DNA from: Rhinopithecus roxellana
Lineage: Eukaryota; Chordata; Mammalia; Primates; Cercopithecidae
Length of the DNA stretch: 64,000 nucleotides
NCBI RefSeq assembly: GCF_007565055.1
Contig: NC_044562.1
Span: 55,004,250-55,068,249, forward strand
Direction of reading: 5' to 3'
The translations under genes were made by a program, and so were the position numbers. The notes under the pieces were generated by a model. The model made no database searches. It saw only the letters and a list, made by a program, of their open reading frames with translations, and was not told where the DNA came from. Positions 43,090 through 53,754 of this stretch are shown here, in pieces; the first letter of the stretch is position 1, and each line of letters begins with the position of its first letter.

Positions 43090-43977
43090 TTTTTTTTTTT
43101 TTTTTCCATTTTTTTTATTATACTTTAAGTTCTAGGGTACATGTGCATAATGTGCAGGTTTGTTACATATGTATATTTGTGCCATGTTGGTGTGCTGCAC
43201 CCATCAACTCGTCAGCACCCATCAATTCGTCATTTATATCATGTATAACTCCCCAAGGCAATCCCTCCCCCCTCCCCCCTCCCCATGATAGGCCCCAGTG
43301 TGTGATGTTCCCCTTCCCGAGTCCAAGTGATCTCATTGTTCAGTTCCCACCTATGAGTGAGAACATGCGGTGTTTGGTTTTCTGTTCTTGTGATAGTTTG
43401 CTAAGAATGATGGTTTAGCTGCATCCATGTCCCTACAAAGGATGCAAACTCATCCTTTTTTATGGCTGCATAGTATTCCATGGTGTATATGTGCCACATT
43501 TTCTTAATCCAGTCTGTCACAGATGGACATTTGGGTTGATTCCAAGTCTTTGCTATTGTGAATAGTGAAAGAACTCAAACAAATATACAAGAAAAAAACA
43601 AACAACCCCATCAAAAAGTGGGGAAAGGATATGAACAGACATTTCTCAAAAGAAGACATTCACACAGCCAACAGACACATGAAAACATGCTCATCATCAT
43701 TCGCCATCAGAGAAATGCAAATCAAAACCACAATGAGATACCATTTCACACCAGTTAGAATGGCAATCATTAAAAAATCAGGAAACAACAGTTGTTGGAG
43801 AGGATGTGGAGAAATAGGAACACTTTTACACTGTTGGTGGGATTGTAAACTACTTCAACCATTATGGAAAACAGTATGGCAATTCCTCAAGGATCTAGAA
43901 CTAGATGTACCATATGACCCAGCCATCCCACTACTGGGTATATACCCAAAGGATTATAAATTATTCTACTACAAAGA
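43090..43977 (-). mobile_element. Young L1 insertion with 5' inversion (twin priming)
   Basis: Poly(T) at 43090-43105 leads into the L1 3' UTR and ORF2 C-terminus in antisense (43106-43566). At 43566/43567 the orientation flips: 43567-43977 is the immediately upstream part of ORF2 in sense (KELKQIYKKKTNNPIKKWGK to LFYYKD). About 30-40 bp of L1 is lost at the switch. Exact 16-bp TSDs CTCAAAATCCATTTCT lie at 43074-43089 and 43978-43993. This is one severely truncated, twin-primed insertion and not two events. The ORF2 piece keeps the Cys motif but is non-functional. Confidence 0.96.
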
Positions 43978-43993
43978 CTCAAAATCCATTTCT

Positions 43994-44324
43994 AAGGAAA
44001 AGATAATATACATGCAACTAGAAGTTGATGAAATAGATTGTTGGAGTTAGCTGCTTATGGAGGAATCTGCTATGTGACCCATCCAGAAAAATTTCCTGAT
44101 TTTGCCATCACAGTATTGTTGCATTTGAATTGGAGTAACTTTTCATACAAGTGCTTGTCATTGAACTAAAAGAAAATAAGCAGGAATTGCAACTGCACCA
44201 AGCTTAAACTAGTTTAGCTCAGTTTATATCAGGAAATCAAAAGAGGTTTATGTATAAGAGGGTTAAATAAGTATATCATGTGATCCCATTCTGCCACACT
44301 TACTTTTCCCTCTGGGTAAAAGGG
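43994..44324. other. Unassigned sequence
   Basis: About 330 bp; nothing recognised. Confidence 0.5.
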
Positions 44325-44395
44325 TATGGAAAAATGCACATATAAGTGGGTTCATGCAGCTCAAATCCATGCTGTCAATGATTGATGGATGGATG

Positions 44396-44448
<53 letters not shown>

Positions 44449-44645
44449 GAGAGAGAGAAAATAAAGATCATGATAAATAATGTGCATCCTCTGCATACAC
44501 TTTTTTCTTATGGTTTCCATTCTCTAAAGTGTATAACTCATTTGCTTCCTTGAATTATCTTTCTGGTCAATTCCCTGAAAGTTATAAATTGTGTTTTGTA
44601 AATAACTGGCTTCGATTTCATGATTCCACCTGATATAATTAAAGG
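44325..44645 (+). repeat. Local duplication, unit part 2, copy 1
   Basis: Matches 45448-45745 at about 88-90%: a transposon-like end ('cacatataagtgggttcatg'), a GGAT/GATA microsatellite (44385-44449), then 'ttcttatggtttccattctc' to 'cacctgatataattaaa'. Confidence 0.9.
44385..44449. repeat. (GATA)n microsatellite
   Basis: Three GGAT units then about 13 GATA units; its counterpart in the duplicate is at 45494-45543. Confidence 0.97.
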
Positions 44646-44960
44646 GGTTTCCCATCATCCCTCACTCTGTTTTCCATCAGACACAAAATTCATATGTTAC
44701 CCACGTGGAGGGTGACCTCCCTGATACCCCACTTCTACTCCAGACTCTTCTGTGTGCTCTCATATCACTGTGCTTACTGGCATCATTAGATTTTCCACCC
44801 TCTGTTAAAATTTCCCATTTATTTTTTTTGAATTACACTCTAACTTTGCTTGAGGAAAGCAGCAATGTCTTATTTATAACTTTAAGCACAGGACCTCATA
44901 CAATATATGGCAAATAATAGGTATGCAGCAAATATTCATCATATGGTTTAAATTTGCTCC
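44646..44960. other. Unassigned sequence
   Basis: About 315 bp between the two duplicate units; nothing recognised. Confidence 0.5.
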
Positions 44961-44964
44961 CAAA

Positions 44965-45065
44965 TTTGTGCGTGCGTGCATGCACACACACACAGTATAT
45001 ATATTCTTCCTATGTGTGTGTGTATATATATTCTTCATATATACATACATATATATGTATATATT
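44965..45065. repeat. CA/TG/TA mixed simple repeat
   Basis: GTGCGTGC start, CACACA, then alternating TATATTCTTC and TA/CATA units; followed by a second TA tract at 45247-45272. Confidence 0.93.
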
Positions 45066-45067
45066 CT

Positions 45068-45142
45068 TATGTCTTCTTATGTCTTCACATGAACTTTCCT
45101 TTGCACCTGATGTCTACTGAGTTTTAGTAGGTTTTATTGTTA
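45068..45142 (+). repeat. Local duplication, unit part 1, copy 2
   Basis: Counterpart of 42808-42883. Confidence 0.85.
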
Positions 45143-45247
45143 TAAATCATGTTATGAATCATGAAATCAAAGCCTGTTATTTTCAAAACACAATTTGTAA
45201 TTTTCAAGAAATCATCCAGAAAAATAATTCAAGTTTTATCAGTTTTA

Positions 45248-45271
<24 letters not shown>

Positions 45272-45278
<7 letters not shown>

Positions 45279-45492
45279 CCTTGGTATATGTGGAAGATTG
45301 GCTCCAGGAAGCCTGCAGATACCAAAATCTGTGGATACCCAAGTCCCTCAGTCTGCCCTGCAGAACCTGCATATACAAAGTCAGCCATACATATATGCAG
45401 GCTTTGTATCCCATTAATGCTCTATTTTTGATCCCCATTTGGTTGGGAAAAATCCACATATAAGTGGGTCTATGCAATTCAAACCCATGCTG
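45272..45492 (+). mobile_element. Tigger/MER2-like DNA transposon fragment
   Basis: 'gttgttccttggtatatgtgg', 'attggctccaggaagcctgc', 'agataccaaaatctgtggat' and 'caagtccctcagtctgccc' match the start of Tigger/MER2-class (TcMar) elements; 'ggttgggaaaaatccacata' with 'caattcaaacccatgctgtc' matches the other end. Internally deleted. Only the latter end is kept in the duplicate at 44325. Confidence 0.6.
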
Positions 45493-45494
45493 TC

Positions 45495-45543
<49 letters not shown>

Positions 45544-45745
45544 GACAGAGAGAGAGAGAATAAAGACGATGATAAATAATGAGCATCCTCTACATCCATT
45601 TTTTTCTTATGGTTTCCATTCTCTAATGTGCATGACTCACTTGTTTTCTTGAATTAGTTTTCCGGCCAATTTCCTGAAAGTTATAAATTGTGTTTTGTAA
45701 ATAAATGGCTTCGATTTCATGGTCCCACCTGATATAATTAAATTG
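45448..45745 (+). repeat. Local duplication, unit part 2, copy 2
   Basis: Counterpart of 44325-44645, with its own (GATA)n run at 45494-45543. Confidence 0.9.
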
Positions 45746-46734
45746 GAAAGGCTTCACTTTGGTGACACTAATTTGCTGGTCCTGCTTTGACCATGGATAA
45801 GAATCAGTTCAAGATATACCCCCACATTGCTACAGGAAGCAGTAATTTGCCACATTCATCATTTTCTGTCTCCTGTGGAGCATACTCGCCAGGGTTTCTA
45901 AATTAATATGATGGAATTGAAGGTAACTGTAATTACAATATTCTTATCTCTTCCTCCATCATTCTTCATCCACATTGTTCCATTGAACTATATGAGAAAA
46001 GGAAAGAATACTTTCTTGTGTTATTATTTGCTATCAAACTGATTCATTATGTTTCTCTTTTGTTCCTAATTGTAGTTATCCACATTCCCCATCTGCAAAA
46101 GTAGAAACAATATGTCTTTGGCTCCTTGACATCTTTTATCTCCACATAATGTAAAGCTGTTTATAACATGTAGATCATAAATCAACAGATAATGAGAGAG
46201 AACCTATCATATGCAAAACATGGCAGAGAATTTGATAGCTATAAAATGACATACCTGATATTAGGAAGGTTAAAACCCAGTTGGAATGAGGCATGCATTA
46301 ATAGCCAAAGAGATAAATATAGACATAGAAGGGTGGTGGTAATAAAATCTTAAGGTTAAAGTTTTAAGTAAGACTCTTTTTTAAGAGGCCAAGGAGATTT
46401 CATGGGAAAAGAAAGGTGTCAGATGGGAAGTTTATGAACAGGTAGTTATGGATAAATAGAGAGGATGGATAGTAGGTAGAAAGCATATTATGAGGAAAAA
46501 GAGAAAGTCAGAAATGAGTAAGTCATGTCATGGAGATGGTGCTCTTAAATAGAGGGTTTGTGTAGGTGTAAAATAAGAGATGGAGTTATGCACATTTGGT
46601 CTGAGCATAATTGCAGAGGGTATGGTGAGACTGAAGACATTGATGATGTCTTGAACAGAAACCTCACTTGTGGACTGGAAAGTTTAAAGGAAATTGTGAT
46701 TTCTTCCTGAACTGACTTATTTTTCTAACGTTCT
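45746..46734. other. Unassigned sequence
   Basis: About 1 kb without recognised gene. 46190-46600 has a flavour of a decayed L2 or MER element, but I cannot align it. Confidence 0.4.
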
Positions 46735-46965
46735 CTTCTATTTTATCAACATCATTGTGGTATAATTTATATAAAATGAACTGCACCCATTTTAAGTGTA
46801 TACTTATTGAGTTTTGACAAATATATACACTGTTCTCACACAACAATCAAGACACATAATATTTTAATCACCTCCAAATGTTTTCCATGCCCCGCTGTAA
46901 TCAACTTTCTCTTCTTACCACTATAGATTAATATATATTTTCTATTTTGAAAGATTTTTACTTGG
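46735..46965 (-). mobile_element. Old L1M 3' UTR fragment
   Basis: Antisense L1M: 'cattgtggtataatttatat', 'aaatgaactgcacccatttt', 'gagttttgacaaatatatac' and 'atcacctccaaatgttttcc' in the family's order. Confidence 0.7.
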
Positions 46966-47481
46966 AAATTTCCTTGTATAAGTCACAAGAAACATTTGAT
47001 CATTTTTACTGTTAACCAAAACAAAAACAAATACATTTTCAATGTCCTAGTAGGACAGGATGGTACAATATGTATGTGGAGTGTGACTGCTGACTTACTG
47101 TAATTTCAGAGATCATGTTGAATAATCTTCCATAAAATAAAGTCTTGTTTATGTCTTTATTTTACCTGAATATTAATAAAAAGTAACAATGTTGAAAATG
47201 TGACTAGGTACATGAGCAAGAGGTTTAGACACAGATAATTTATATCTTTTGTAGGCATTTAATTAAAAATTCATTTCTAATTGTTAGGGTTTTCTTCACG
47301 TTTTTCTACCAAAGTATCTCTTTTCAGTTTCATATATTTTTGTAAGTCATTTACAAGCTTATAGAGTTTATATGCTGAACTTATGAATATCTTCTAGCAT
47401 CCTTAAAGTTTCCAACTATGTAAAGACAATATTTAGTACATAATTAATCTAATCCTTTATCTGGATGACTTCCTTTATGTG

Positions 47482-47483
<2 letters not shown>
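46966..47483. other. Unassigned AT-rich sequence
   Basis: About 520 bp; nothing recognised. Confidence 0.5.

Positions 47484-47527
<44 letters not shown>
47484..47527. repeat. (AC)n microsatellite
   Basis: About 21 AC units, followed by GA and TA units to 47546. Confidence 0.98.
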
Positions 47528-47530
<3 letters not shown>

Positions 47531-47597
47531 AGAGATATATATATAGCAAGACTTTCTCTTAAGATTTGTGAATATGTCCATTTTGGGGCAACAAGTT

Positions 47598-47895
47598 TTC
47601 TTTTTTTTTCTTTGAGACTGAGTCTCGCTCTGTCACTCAGGCTGGAGTGCAGTGGCATGATCTCGGCTCATTGCAACCTCTGCCTTCCAGGTTCAATTGA
47701 TTTTCTTGCCTCGGACTCTAGAGTAGCTGGGATTCCAGGCGCCCACGACCACACCTGGCTAATTTTTGTATTTTTAGTAGAGATCGTGTTTCACCATGTT
47801 GGCCATGCTGGTTTCAAACTCCTGACCTCAAGTGAACCACCTGCCTTGGCCTCCCAAAGTGCTGGGATTACAGGTGTGAGCTACCATGTCTGGCA
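47598..47895 (-). mobile_element. AluS SINE
   Basis: Antisense full-length Alu beginning with a short T run and ending 'ctaccatgtctggca'. TSD core GCAACAAGTT (47588-47597) against GCAACAACTT (47896-47905). Confidence 0.95.
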
Positions 47896-47913
47896 GCAAC
47901 AACTTCCCTTTCT

Positions 47914-47952
47914 TTATTTTATTTTATTTTATTTTTGTTTTGTTTTGTTTAG
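47914..47952. repeat. (TTTTA)n/(TTTTG)n pentamer repeat
   Basis: Four TTTTA then three TTTTG units. Confidence 0.95.
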
Positions 47953-48654
47953 AGCATTAGAAATGCTCTAATTTCAAAATGTTGTATGGAAATCATGACC
48001 CAAACTCAAAAATGCGGTGAAGGATACAGAGAGAAAGAGTTAAATATAAACGTAACAGTGGTCTAAATAGCAAGGTTTTATTGAATTATAAGGAGAGCAA
48101 CAGATAATATGGTTGGTTGGCATGTAGCCTACATCAATCCTTCTGACGTATTAGTGTAAAACCTTCTTAATTAAGAAAGGATACTTTTCCCTAAATGGCT
48201 CATGGAAAATGGATCAAGGTCTTAGATAGCATCTGGTGACTGAGCTGCTCAGAATTGCTGGAGACAGTTTTCTTTATTTTCAATCACAGCCTGGATGTGA
48301 TACAAAAATCACTGAGGAAACATTCCTAAAATATTCACTTTTAAATATTAGTGAATAAAACCTTAGTTTGGTGGAGTTGAGTGTTAGAATAATCAGAACA
48401 TGAATTACAGTTCTGGGTTTTCCTATGAATAGCAATCTACACCAAAATGTTTAATTTCAGGTGTCTCCATCTTTAATATTGAATTTTTGACATCTACCAG
48501 GTAAAGTTGTTGGGTTATATAGAAATTCACAAGAAAAAATGTCATCATTCAATGAAGGTACCTAACAGACTTATAATAAATGCTATATATTTCTTTTTAT
48601 CTTCTACCCCAATCCAGAAACAATGTAATGCCTCAGAATTTTTCTATAAAGTTT
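47953..48654. other. Unassigned sequence
   Basis: About 700 bp; nothing recognised. Confidence 0.5.
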
Positions 48655-48731
48655 TCCTCCATAGCATACGTTCTCAAATTTTGCTGGGATTACAAAATCA
48701 CCTGAAAAACGTTCTTGATATTTATAGATAG
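48655..48731 (+). mobile_element. MER5A (hAT) DNA transposon, left part
   Basis: 'acgttctcaaattttgctgg' and 'aaaatcacctgaaaaacgttc' match the MER5A start. The element resumes after the LTR that follows. Confidence 0.6.
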
Positions 48732-49649
48732 TGACACGAGGCAGCCAAATGCCGAGGCAGATAGGAGAAAGCACACAATGAAACCCCACCTCCAAGCTGA
48801 AGACTAGTTTAAAGCCCCAAAACCAAGCTAAGAGTTAAATCCTTCAACCAGATTGAGAACTTGTCTTTCTGTTTGGTGCACATTCCTCTGATTGATCCCC
48901 ACCTTTCACCTATTTAAATATACCTACCCTTTCCTAGTTGCTTTTCTACACTGTCTTACCCACCTTTGAATGATGTCTTCGCTTTAACCTTTTTTCATAC
49001 TCACCAACCAATCACACGCACTCCCCATCCTGTGTCTATAAAGACCCCAGCCAGAGTCAGTCAGTAGAGGAGGAGATGGCCTGACTTCAGGCAAGAGACA
49101 GGAAACAATGTGACATAGGGGAAGACAACCTGTCCTTTCTGTTCCCTCCCTAGCACCCCTCTCTGCTGAGAGCCATTTTCACCGCTCAAGAAAATTCTCT
49201 GCCTTCACCAACATTCAACTGTCCATGTGACCTCATTTCTTTAGGATGATGGAAAAGAGCTCAGGACCCACCAAGTCGGGGTACCCAGAAAAGGTTGCCA
49301 CACTGGTCTTTGCCCATTCTGGTGGAGGACAGCTGCCCCATGCAACAAGACAAGGACCCAGCTGAGCTGCTAACATGCCACCATCCATCACACTGGGGAT
49401 GGTGGAACTAAAGGAGCACTGTAACACACTCTAGGGCTTCAGGGTCACAGCCATCCTCGCACCTGGTCTGGTCATGAGCCTTGCATGGAGCTTGCTCCTC
49501 TGTCAGTGCCCAGAGCTGCTGGCTGGATACTTTACTCACTTGCTCATGTGTTCCCTCCCACAAGGGACTGAGTGCAAGTGTGGCAGGCCAAGTAGAGGGG
49601 GCACCCCTGCTGTGAGTTAGGTGAAGGTGATGAGAAAAATCCTGCATCA
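48732..49649 (+). mobile_element. ERV LTR, copy 2 (longer), inside MER5A
   Basis: About 918 bp from TGACACGAGGCAGCC to CCTGCATCA; TATA box TATAAAG at 49037-49043 preceded by 'ccaatcacacgcactcccc'. It aligns with the LTR at 9587-10374 over nearly its whole length but keeps the U3 part that copy lacks. Solo LTR, no viral genes. The two MER5A halves on either side show it inserted into an existing MER5A. No clear TSD. Confidence 0.75.
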
Positions 49650-49770
49650 GTACGTTTCCCAAATTGTGCTTAGAGATTTTGATTCAGGCAGTTTTGAGTA
49701 TAGCAAGAATCTACATTTTATCAAATTCTCCCTGTGACTCTAATGGTACCTTAAAGACATTAATATTTTG
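49650..49770 (+). mobile_element. MER5A DNA transposon, right part
   Basis: 'cttagagattttgattcagg', 'gaatctacattttatcaa' and 'tccctgtgactctaatgg' match the second half of MER5A in the same orientation as 48655-48731. Confidence 0.6.
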
Positions 49771-50083
49771 CTACCCTTGGTCTATTTACAGGGAATTTCC
49801 TTTGTATTACCAAATAATTGCATTTTCACCAATTACTGAAAATTCTTTTGTGAATTCATAGATGTGTTTTTTTAATACATTTATTTTATGTATTTATTAA
49901 TAACTGCAGCACCAGCTCTAGAGTTGTGATTATAATTGTCGGAATCATTCCTGAACTGTTAACTTCTGATATTTTATACTAAACTGCAAAAAGTAATTAC
50001 ATCTTTATTTCTCAACTAAAGAAAATCGAGAAATTAAGAGCAAATCTTTATTTAGAAGAAGACCTGTAACTGCAATATAGCAG
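49771..50083. other. Unassigned sequence
   Basis: About 310 bp; nothing recognised. Confidence 0.5.
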
Positions 50084-50442
50084 TGTATTAGTTCATTTCT
50101 ATACTGCCATGAAGAAATAACCAAGACCAGGTAATTTTTAAAGAAAAATAGGTTTAATGGACTCACTGTTCCACATGGCTGTGGAGGCCTCACAATCATG
50201 GCAGAAGGAGGAGGAGCAAAGGCAGGTTTTACATGGCAACAGGCAAGAGAGCCTGTGCAGGGGGAACTGACCTTTATAAAATCATCAGGTCTCATGAGAC
50301 TTACTATCATGAGAACAGCACAGGAAAAACCTGCCCCCATGATTCAATTACATCCTACCAGATCCCTCACACACCATGTGGGAATTATAGGGGCTAAAAT
50401 TCAAGATGAAATTTGAGTAGGGATATAGTCAAACCATATCAA
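50084..50442 (-). mobile_element. THE1/MST-type MaLR LTR
   Basis: Antisense near-complete LTR: 'tgtattagttcatttctat', 'aaataggtttaatggactc', 'ggaggcctcacaatcatgg', 'ggcaagagagcctgtgcagg', 'ctcatgagacttactatcatg', 'ccatgattcaattacatcc' and the end 'caaaccatatca'. About 360 bp, as expected for THE1. Confidence 0.9.
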
Positions 50443-51210
50443 CAGGACACTCCTTAAACATTCAAACTTACAACAAAAATATTTTAAATGAGACATCTAC
50501 AAGATACTTCCTAAAAATGTATGTTTGGGCTTAAGTGGTCTTGGGCATTCAAAATAGCTTAGAAGAAATGCAAACATGTAGGACATATTTTTTATGAATT
50601 TGGAACCAATCTCAAAGAACAGTAGCAAAAATAAAGATAAACAAATCACAGGCAACACAAGAAAACAAGGAGTAGCCAAAATCTTATGTTTTTCCTTGGA
50701 AAGAGATTGCTCAATGTTTTCTATTGGATTGAGTTGATAAATTGTGGTAAGAAGCAAACGCTGACTGCAACACATAAATTCAACTAATATAGACTTGGTG
50801 GTAGCTTCATTCATTCAAAAAAAATTTGAGCCATAATTAGTATGATTTTAAACTTCATCTTTATAGGATGACGGTACAATTGACAACACTTAGTAATAGA
50901 TCCTTTCACTACGTATGGGCATGAAAATGTTAAATTAAATTGAAACTGACATTTCTATTTGAATTTTTCTTTAAATAATCAGATGATTTTCACTATTGAG
51001 TCAGTCTGATCACATTCTAACTGGGTAATTCCCTACTTTTTTCCTCGCTTTTTCTTTTCTGTCCTTATTCTCCTCTTTCTCTTCTTTCTTCTCTCTGCTC
51101 TCTCTCTTCCTACCCCTAGCCCTTTTTTCTTCCTCCCCACCGGTCAAAATTAAAGAATTCATGGAGTGAATGGCAAGCTACAAATCATGAATTCATAATT
51201 ATAAAAAAAT
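50443..51210. other. Unassigned sequence with a CT-rich tract
   Basis: A pyrimidine-rich run at about 51045-51140; otherwise nothing recognised. Confidence 0.5.
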
Positions 51211-51220
51211 CAATAAAACA

Positions 51221-51510
51221 TGCATTTTCTTTTTTTGAGACAGAGTCTCACTTTGTTGCCCAGCTCTGTCTCCCTGGTTGGAGTGCAACAGTGCGATCTC
51301 GGCTCACTGTAACCTCTGCCTCCCACCTCAGCCTCCCGAGTAGCTGGGATTACAGGTGTGAGCCACCATGCCTGGCTAATTTTTGTATTTTTAGTAGAGA
51401 CCACATTTCACCATGTTGGCTGGCTGGTCTCAAACTTCTTACCTCAAGGGATGCACCTGCCTTGGCCTCTCAATGTGCTGGTATTACAGGCATGAAGCAC
51501 TGTACCTGGC
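51221..51510 (-). mobile_element. Alu SINE with internal rearrangement
   Basis: Antisense Alu with exact 10-bp TSDs CAATAAAACA at 51211-51220 and 51511-51520. Near the right-arm start an extra 'ctctgtctccctggt' repeats neighbouring Alu sequence out of place, and about 25 bp before 'cctcagcctcccgagtag' are missing. Confidence 0.95.
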
Positions 51511-51520
51511 CAATAAAACA

Positions 51521-52417
51521 GTCTTTGTAAGAAGTTTTTGTGTGCACCTTTATTTATTCCATTGAGATCTGGCTAAATAATAGTCTCTCTTAAGTAAATG
51601 ATAGTTTTATTTTCTTTTTCTATAAAGAGGTCAAGATCAAGAATAAAAATAGCCACTGCAGTGTGTTTCTTACTCAAAAATTAATGTAAGAACATTTAAA
51701 TTAATGTTCTAACACATGATTATAGCAATTGATTCAAAGTACAGTCTAATTTTATGATGCATTGTTATCCTCAAAACAAACTCTCTCTTTATCTCACACT
51801 AATCTTTCAGGGTTATTTTCAAAATTTAGAGAAATGAGATTTCCTAGGTTTTAGGACCTCAAAACTGCAAATTGAAAATATTCATTTAGATATGAAAATC
51901 AAACTGTTAAAGTATTTAAAATTCATTATCCCAATTAGTGACATACAGAAGAAAGCTTATCTTTTAACCTTCTCCAATCTTACTCATGAAATATATTTGT
52001 TCCATGAATGTGTGACTAAATAAATGACATAAAAACACACAAATGAATAATCTACAGTTCTTAAGGGCACATTTGACTCTTACTTTCTTTTTTCTTATTT
52101 GCATAATTTATTAGATTATGAATATGTTAGGAGTCATTTCAAAGCTGTGAGGCCTCCTTCCTTGCTAGTACATGTTTCAGTATCAACCTATTGCCCATTT
52201 CTCCATCCTCACAAAAAGGAGAAATGAGTTGCTCTGACAATAGAAATGAGTCAAAATAGCTTTAGTTTGCTAGTTTAGTCACATTCTATGCTTGCTTTAT
52301 TTATGCATATAGGTATCCACCATAGAGAAGCACTGCTGACTTTGTAGTTCTTAAACTTCAAATTAGAAATGAATATTAATGTTCTGATAATTCTTGATGT
52401 TTAATTCTATGCAAGTT
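51521..52417. other. Unassigned AT-rich sequence
   Basis: About 900 bp; nothing recognised. Confidence 0.5.
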
Positions 52418-52431
52418 AATTTAAATATTAT

Positions 52432-52741
52432 TTTTTTTCTTTTTTTTTCCTTTTTTTTTGAGACGGAATCTCCCTGTGTCACCCAGCCTGGTGTGCAGTG
52501 GCGCGATCTCAGCTCACTGCAAGCTCCGCCTCGTGGGTTTACGCCATTCTCCTGCCTCAGCCTCCCGAGTAGCTGGGACTACAGGCACCCGCCACCTCAT
52601 CCAGTTAGTTTTTCGTACTTTTTAGTAGAAACGGGGTTTCACCGTGTTAGCCAGGATGATTTCAATCTCCCTACCTCGTGATCTGCCTGTCTCGGCCTCC
52701 CAAAGTGCTGGGATTACAGGCTTGAGCCACCGCGCCCGGCC
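52432..52741 (-). mobile_element. Full-length AluY (Old World monkey type)
   Basis: Antisense AluY with exact 14-bp TSDs AATTTAAATATTAT at 52418-52431 and 52742-52755. The 5' end reads GGCTTGAGCCACCGCGCCC (sense CTCAAGCC), and TTTACGCCATTCTCC gives sense GGCGTAAAC, the same variants as the copy at 15727. Confidence 0.97.
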
Positions 52742-53370
52742 AATTTAAATATTATATCTCTAAGTTAGATGATTGTAATAAAAAGGAACTTTAGGATAAA
52801 CCAAAATGGTTACCATAAAATTCTGCATCCGCACCTTCCTATACCTTAACAATGAGAGATTGGTGAAAATTTGTGAGATATCTGAACATTTGTACTTTTG
52901 CGAGACTGAGAGCATCATATTAATAAGAGTGATACACTCCTAGTAAATTTGATCAAGGAGATAACAAGAATATTAATTCCTAATATCAAAAATGCAGAGG
53001 CAAACACTACTAAAATTTCTACAGACTCTAAAATCATAAGATGATATTATGAATAACTTACTGCCAATATGTTTAACATCCCAGATGAAATGAAAAAATT
53101 TCTTCAGAACACAGTTTTGTCTGCTGAAAATGGTACAAAAATGTGGAAAATTGAATAATCCATGTATTGAAGGAATTCAAACAATAATTTAAAATGTTCT
53201 CTCAAAACTTTGGGCACAGATGACTACACAGTTTAATTTATGTTAGAATAATACCAATCCTCACGAAATTTTTCAGAAAGTAGAAAAGAAAGAAATATTT
53301 TCAAGTTATTTTATGAGGTAAGTATAGTCCTGACACTAAGGCCTGAGAAGAATATTATAAGAAAAACAGA

Positions 53371-53656
53371 CTGGGCACAGTGGTGGCTCATGTTGGAAGT
53401 CTAAGGCAGGAGGAAATCTTGAGTCCAGAAGTTTGAGAGTAGTCTGGGCAGCAACATAGCGAGACCTTGTCTCTACAAAAATGTTTTTAAAAAATTAGCA
53501 GGGTGTCTTTGTGCATGCCTGTAGTCCCAGCTATACTGGAGGCTGGGGCAGGAGGATTGCTTGAGCTAAGGAGATGGAGGCTGCAATGGACTCATGATCA
53601 CTCCACTGCACTACAGCTTCGGTGACAGAGTGAGATCCTGTCTCAAAAAAATAAAA
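53371..53656 (+). mobile_element. AluJ SINE, internally deleted
   Basis: Sense Alu with old AluJ-type variants ('gaccttgtctctacaaaa', 'ggaggattgcttgagc'). About 25 bp including the usual CTGTAATCCCAGC are missing from the left arm. It sits inside the ancient L1M. Confidence 0.93.
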
Positions 53657-53688
53657 AAGGAAGGAGGGAGGGAGGAAGGGAAGGAGAG

Positions 53689-53752
<64 letters not shown>
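53657..53752. repeat. (GGAA)n then (GA)n repeat grown from the Alu tail
   Basis: Directly continues the AAAAAATAAAAAAGG tail of the AluJ: about 35 bp of GGAA/GGGA units, then about 30 GA units. Confidence 0.95.

Positions 53753-53754
<2 letters not shown>

Noticed and set aside
44385..45543. Regular GATA and similar arrays as a CRISPR-like array
   Set aside because: Tetranucleotide microsatellites without unique spacers; a CRISPR array is not expected in a primate genome.
46190..46600. Possible L2 or MER element
   Set aside because: Only a vague resemblance; no ordered motif match that I could defend.
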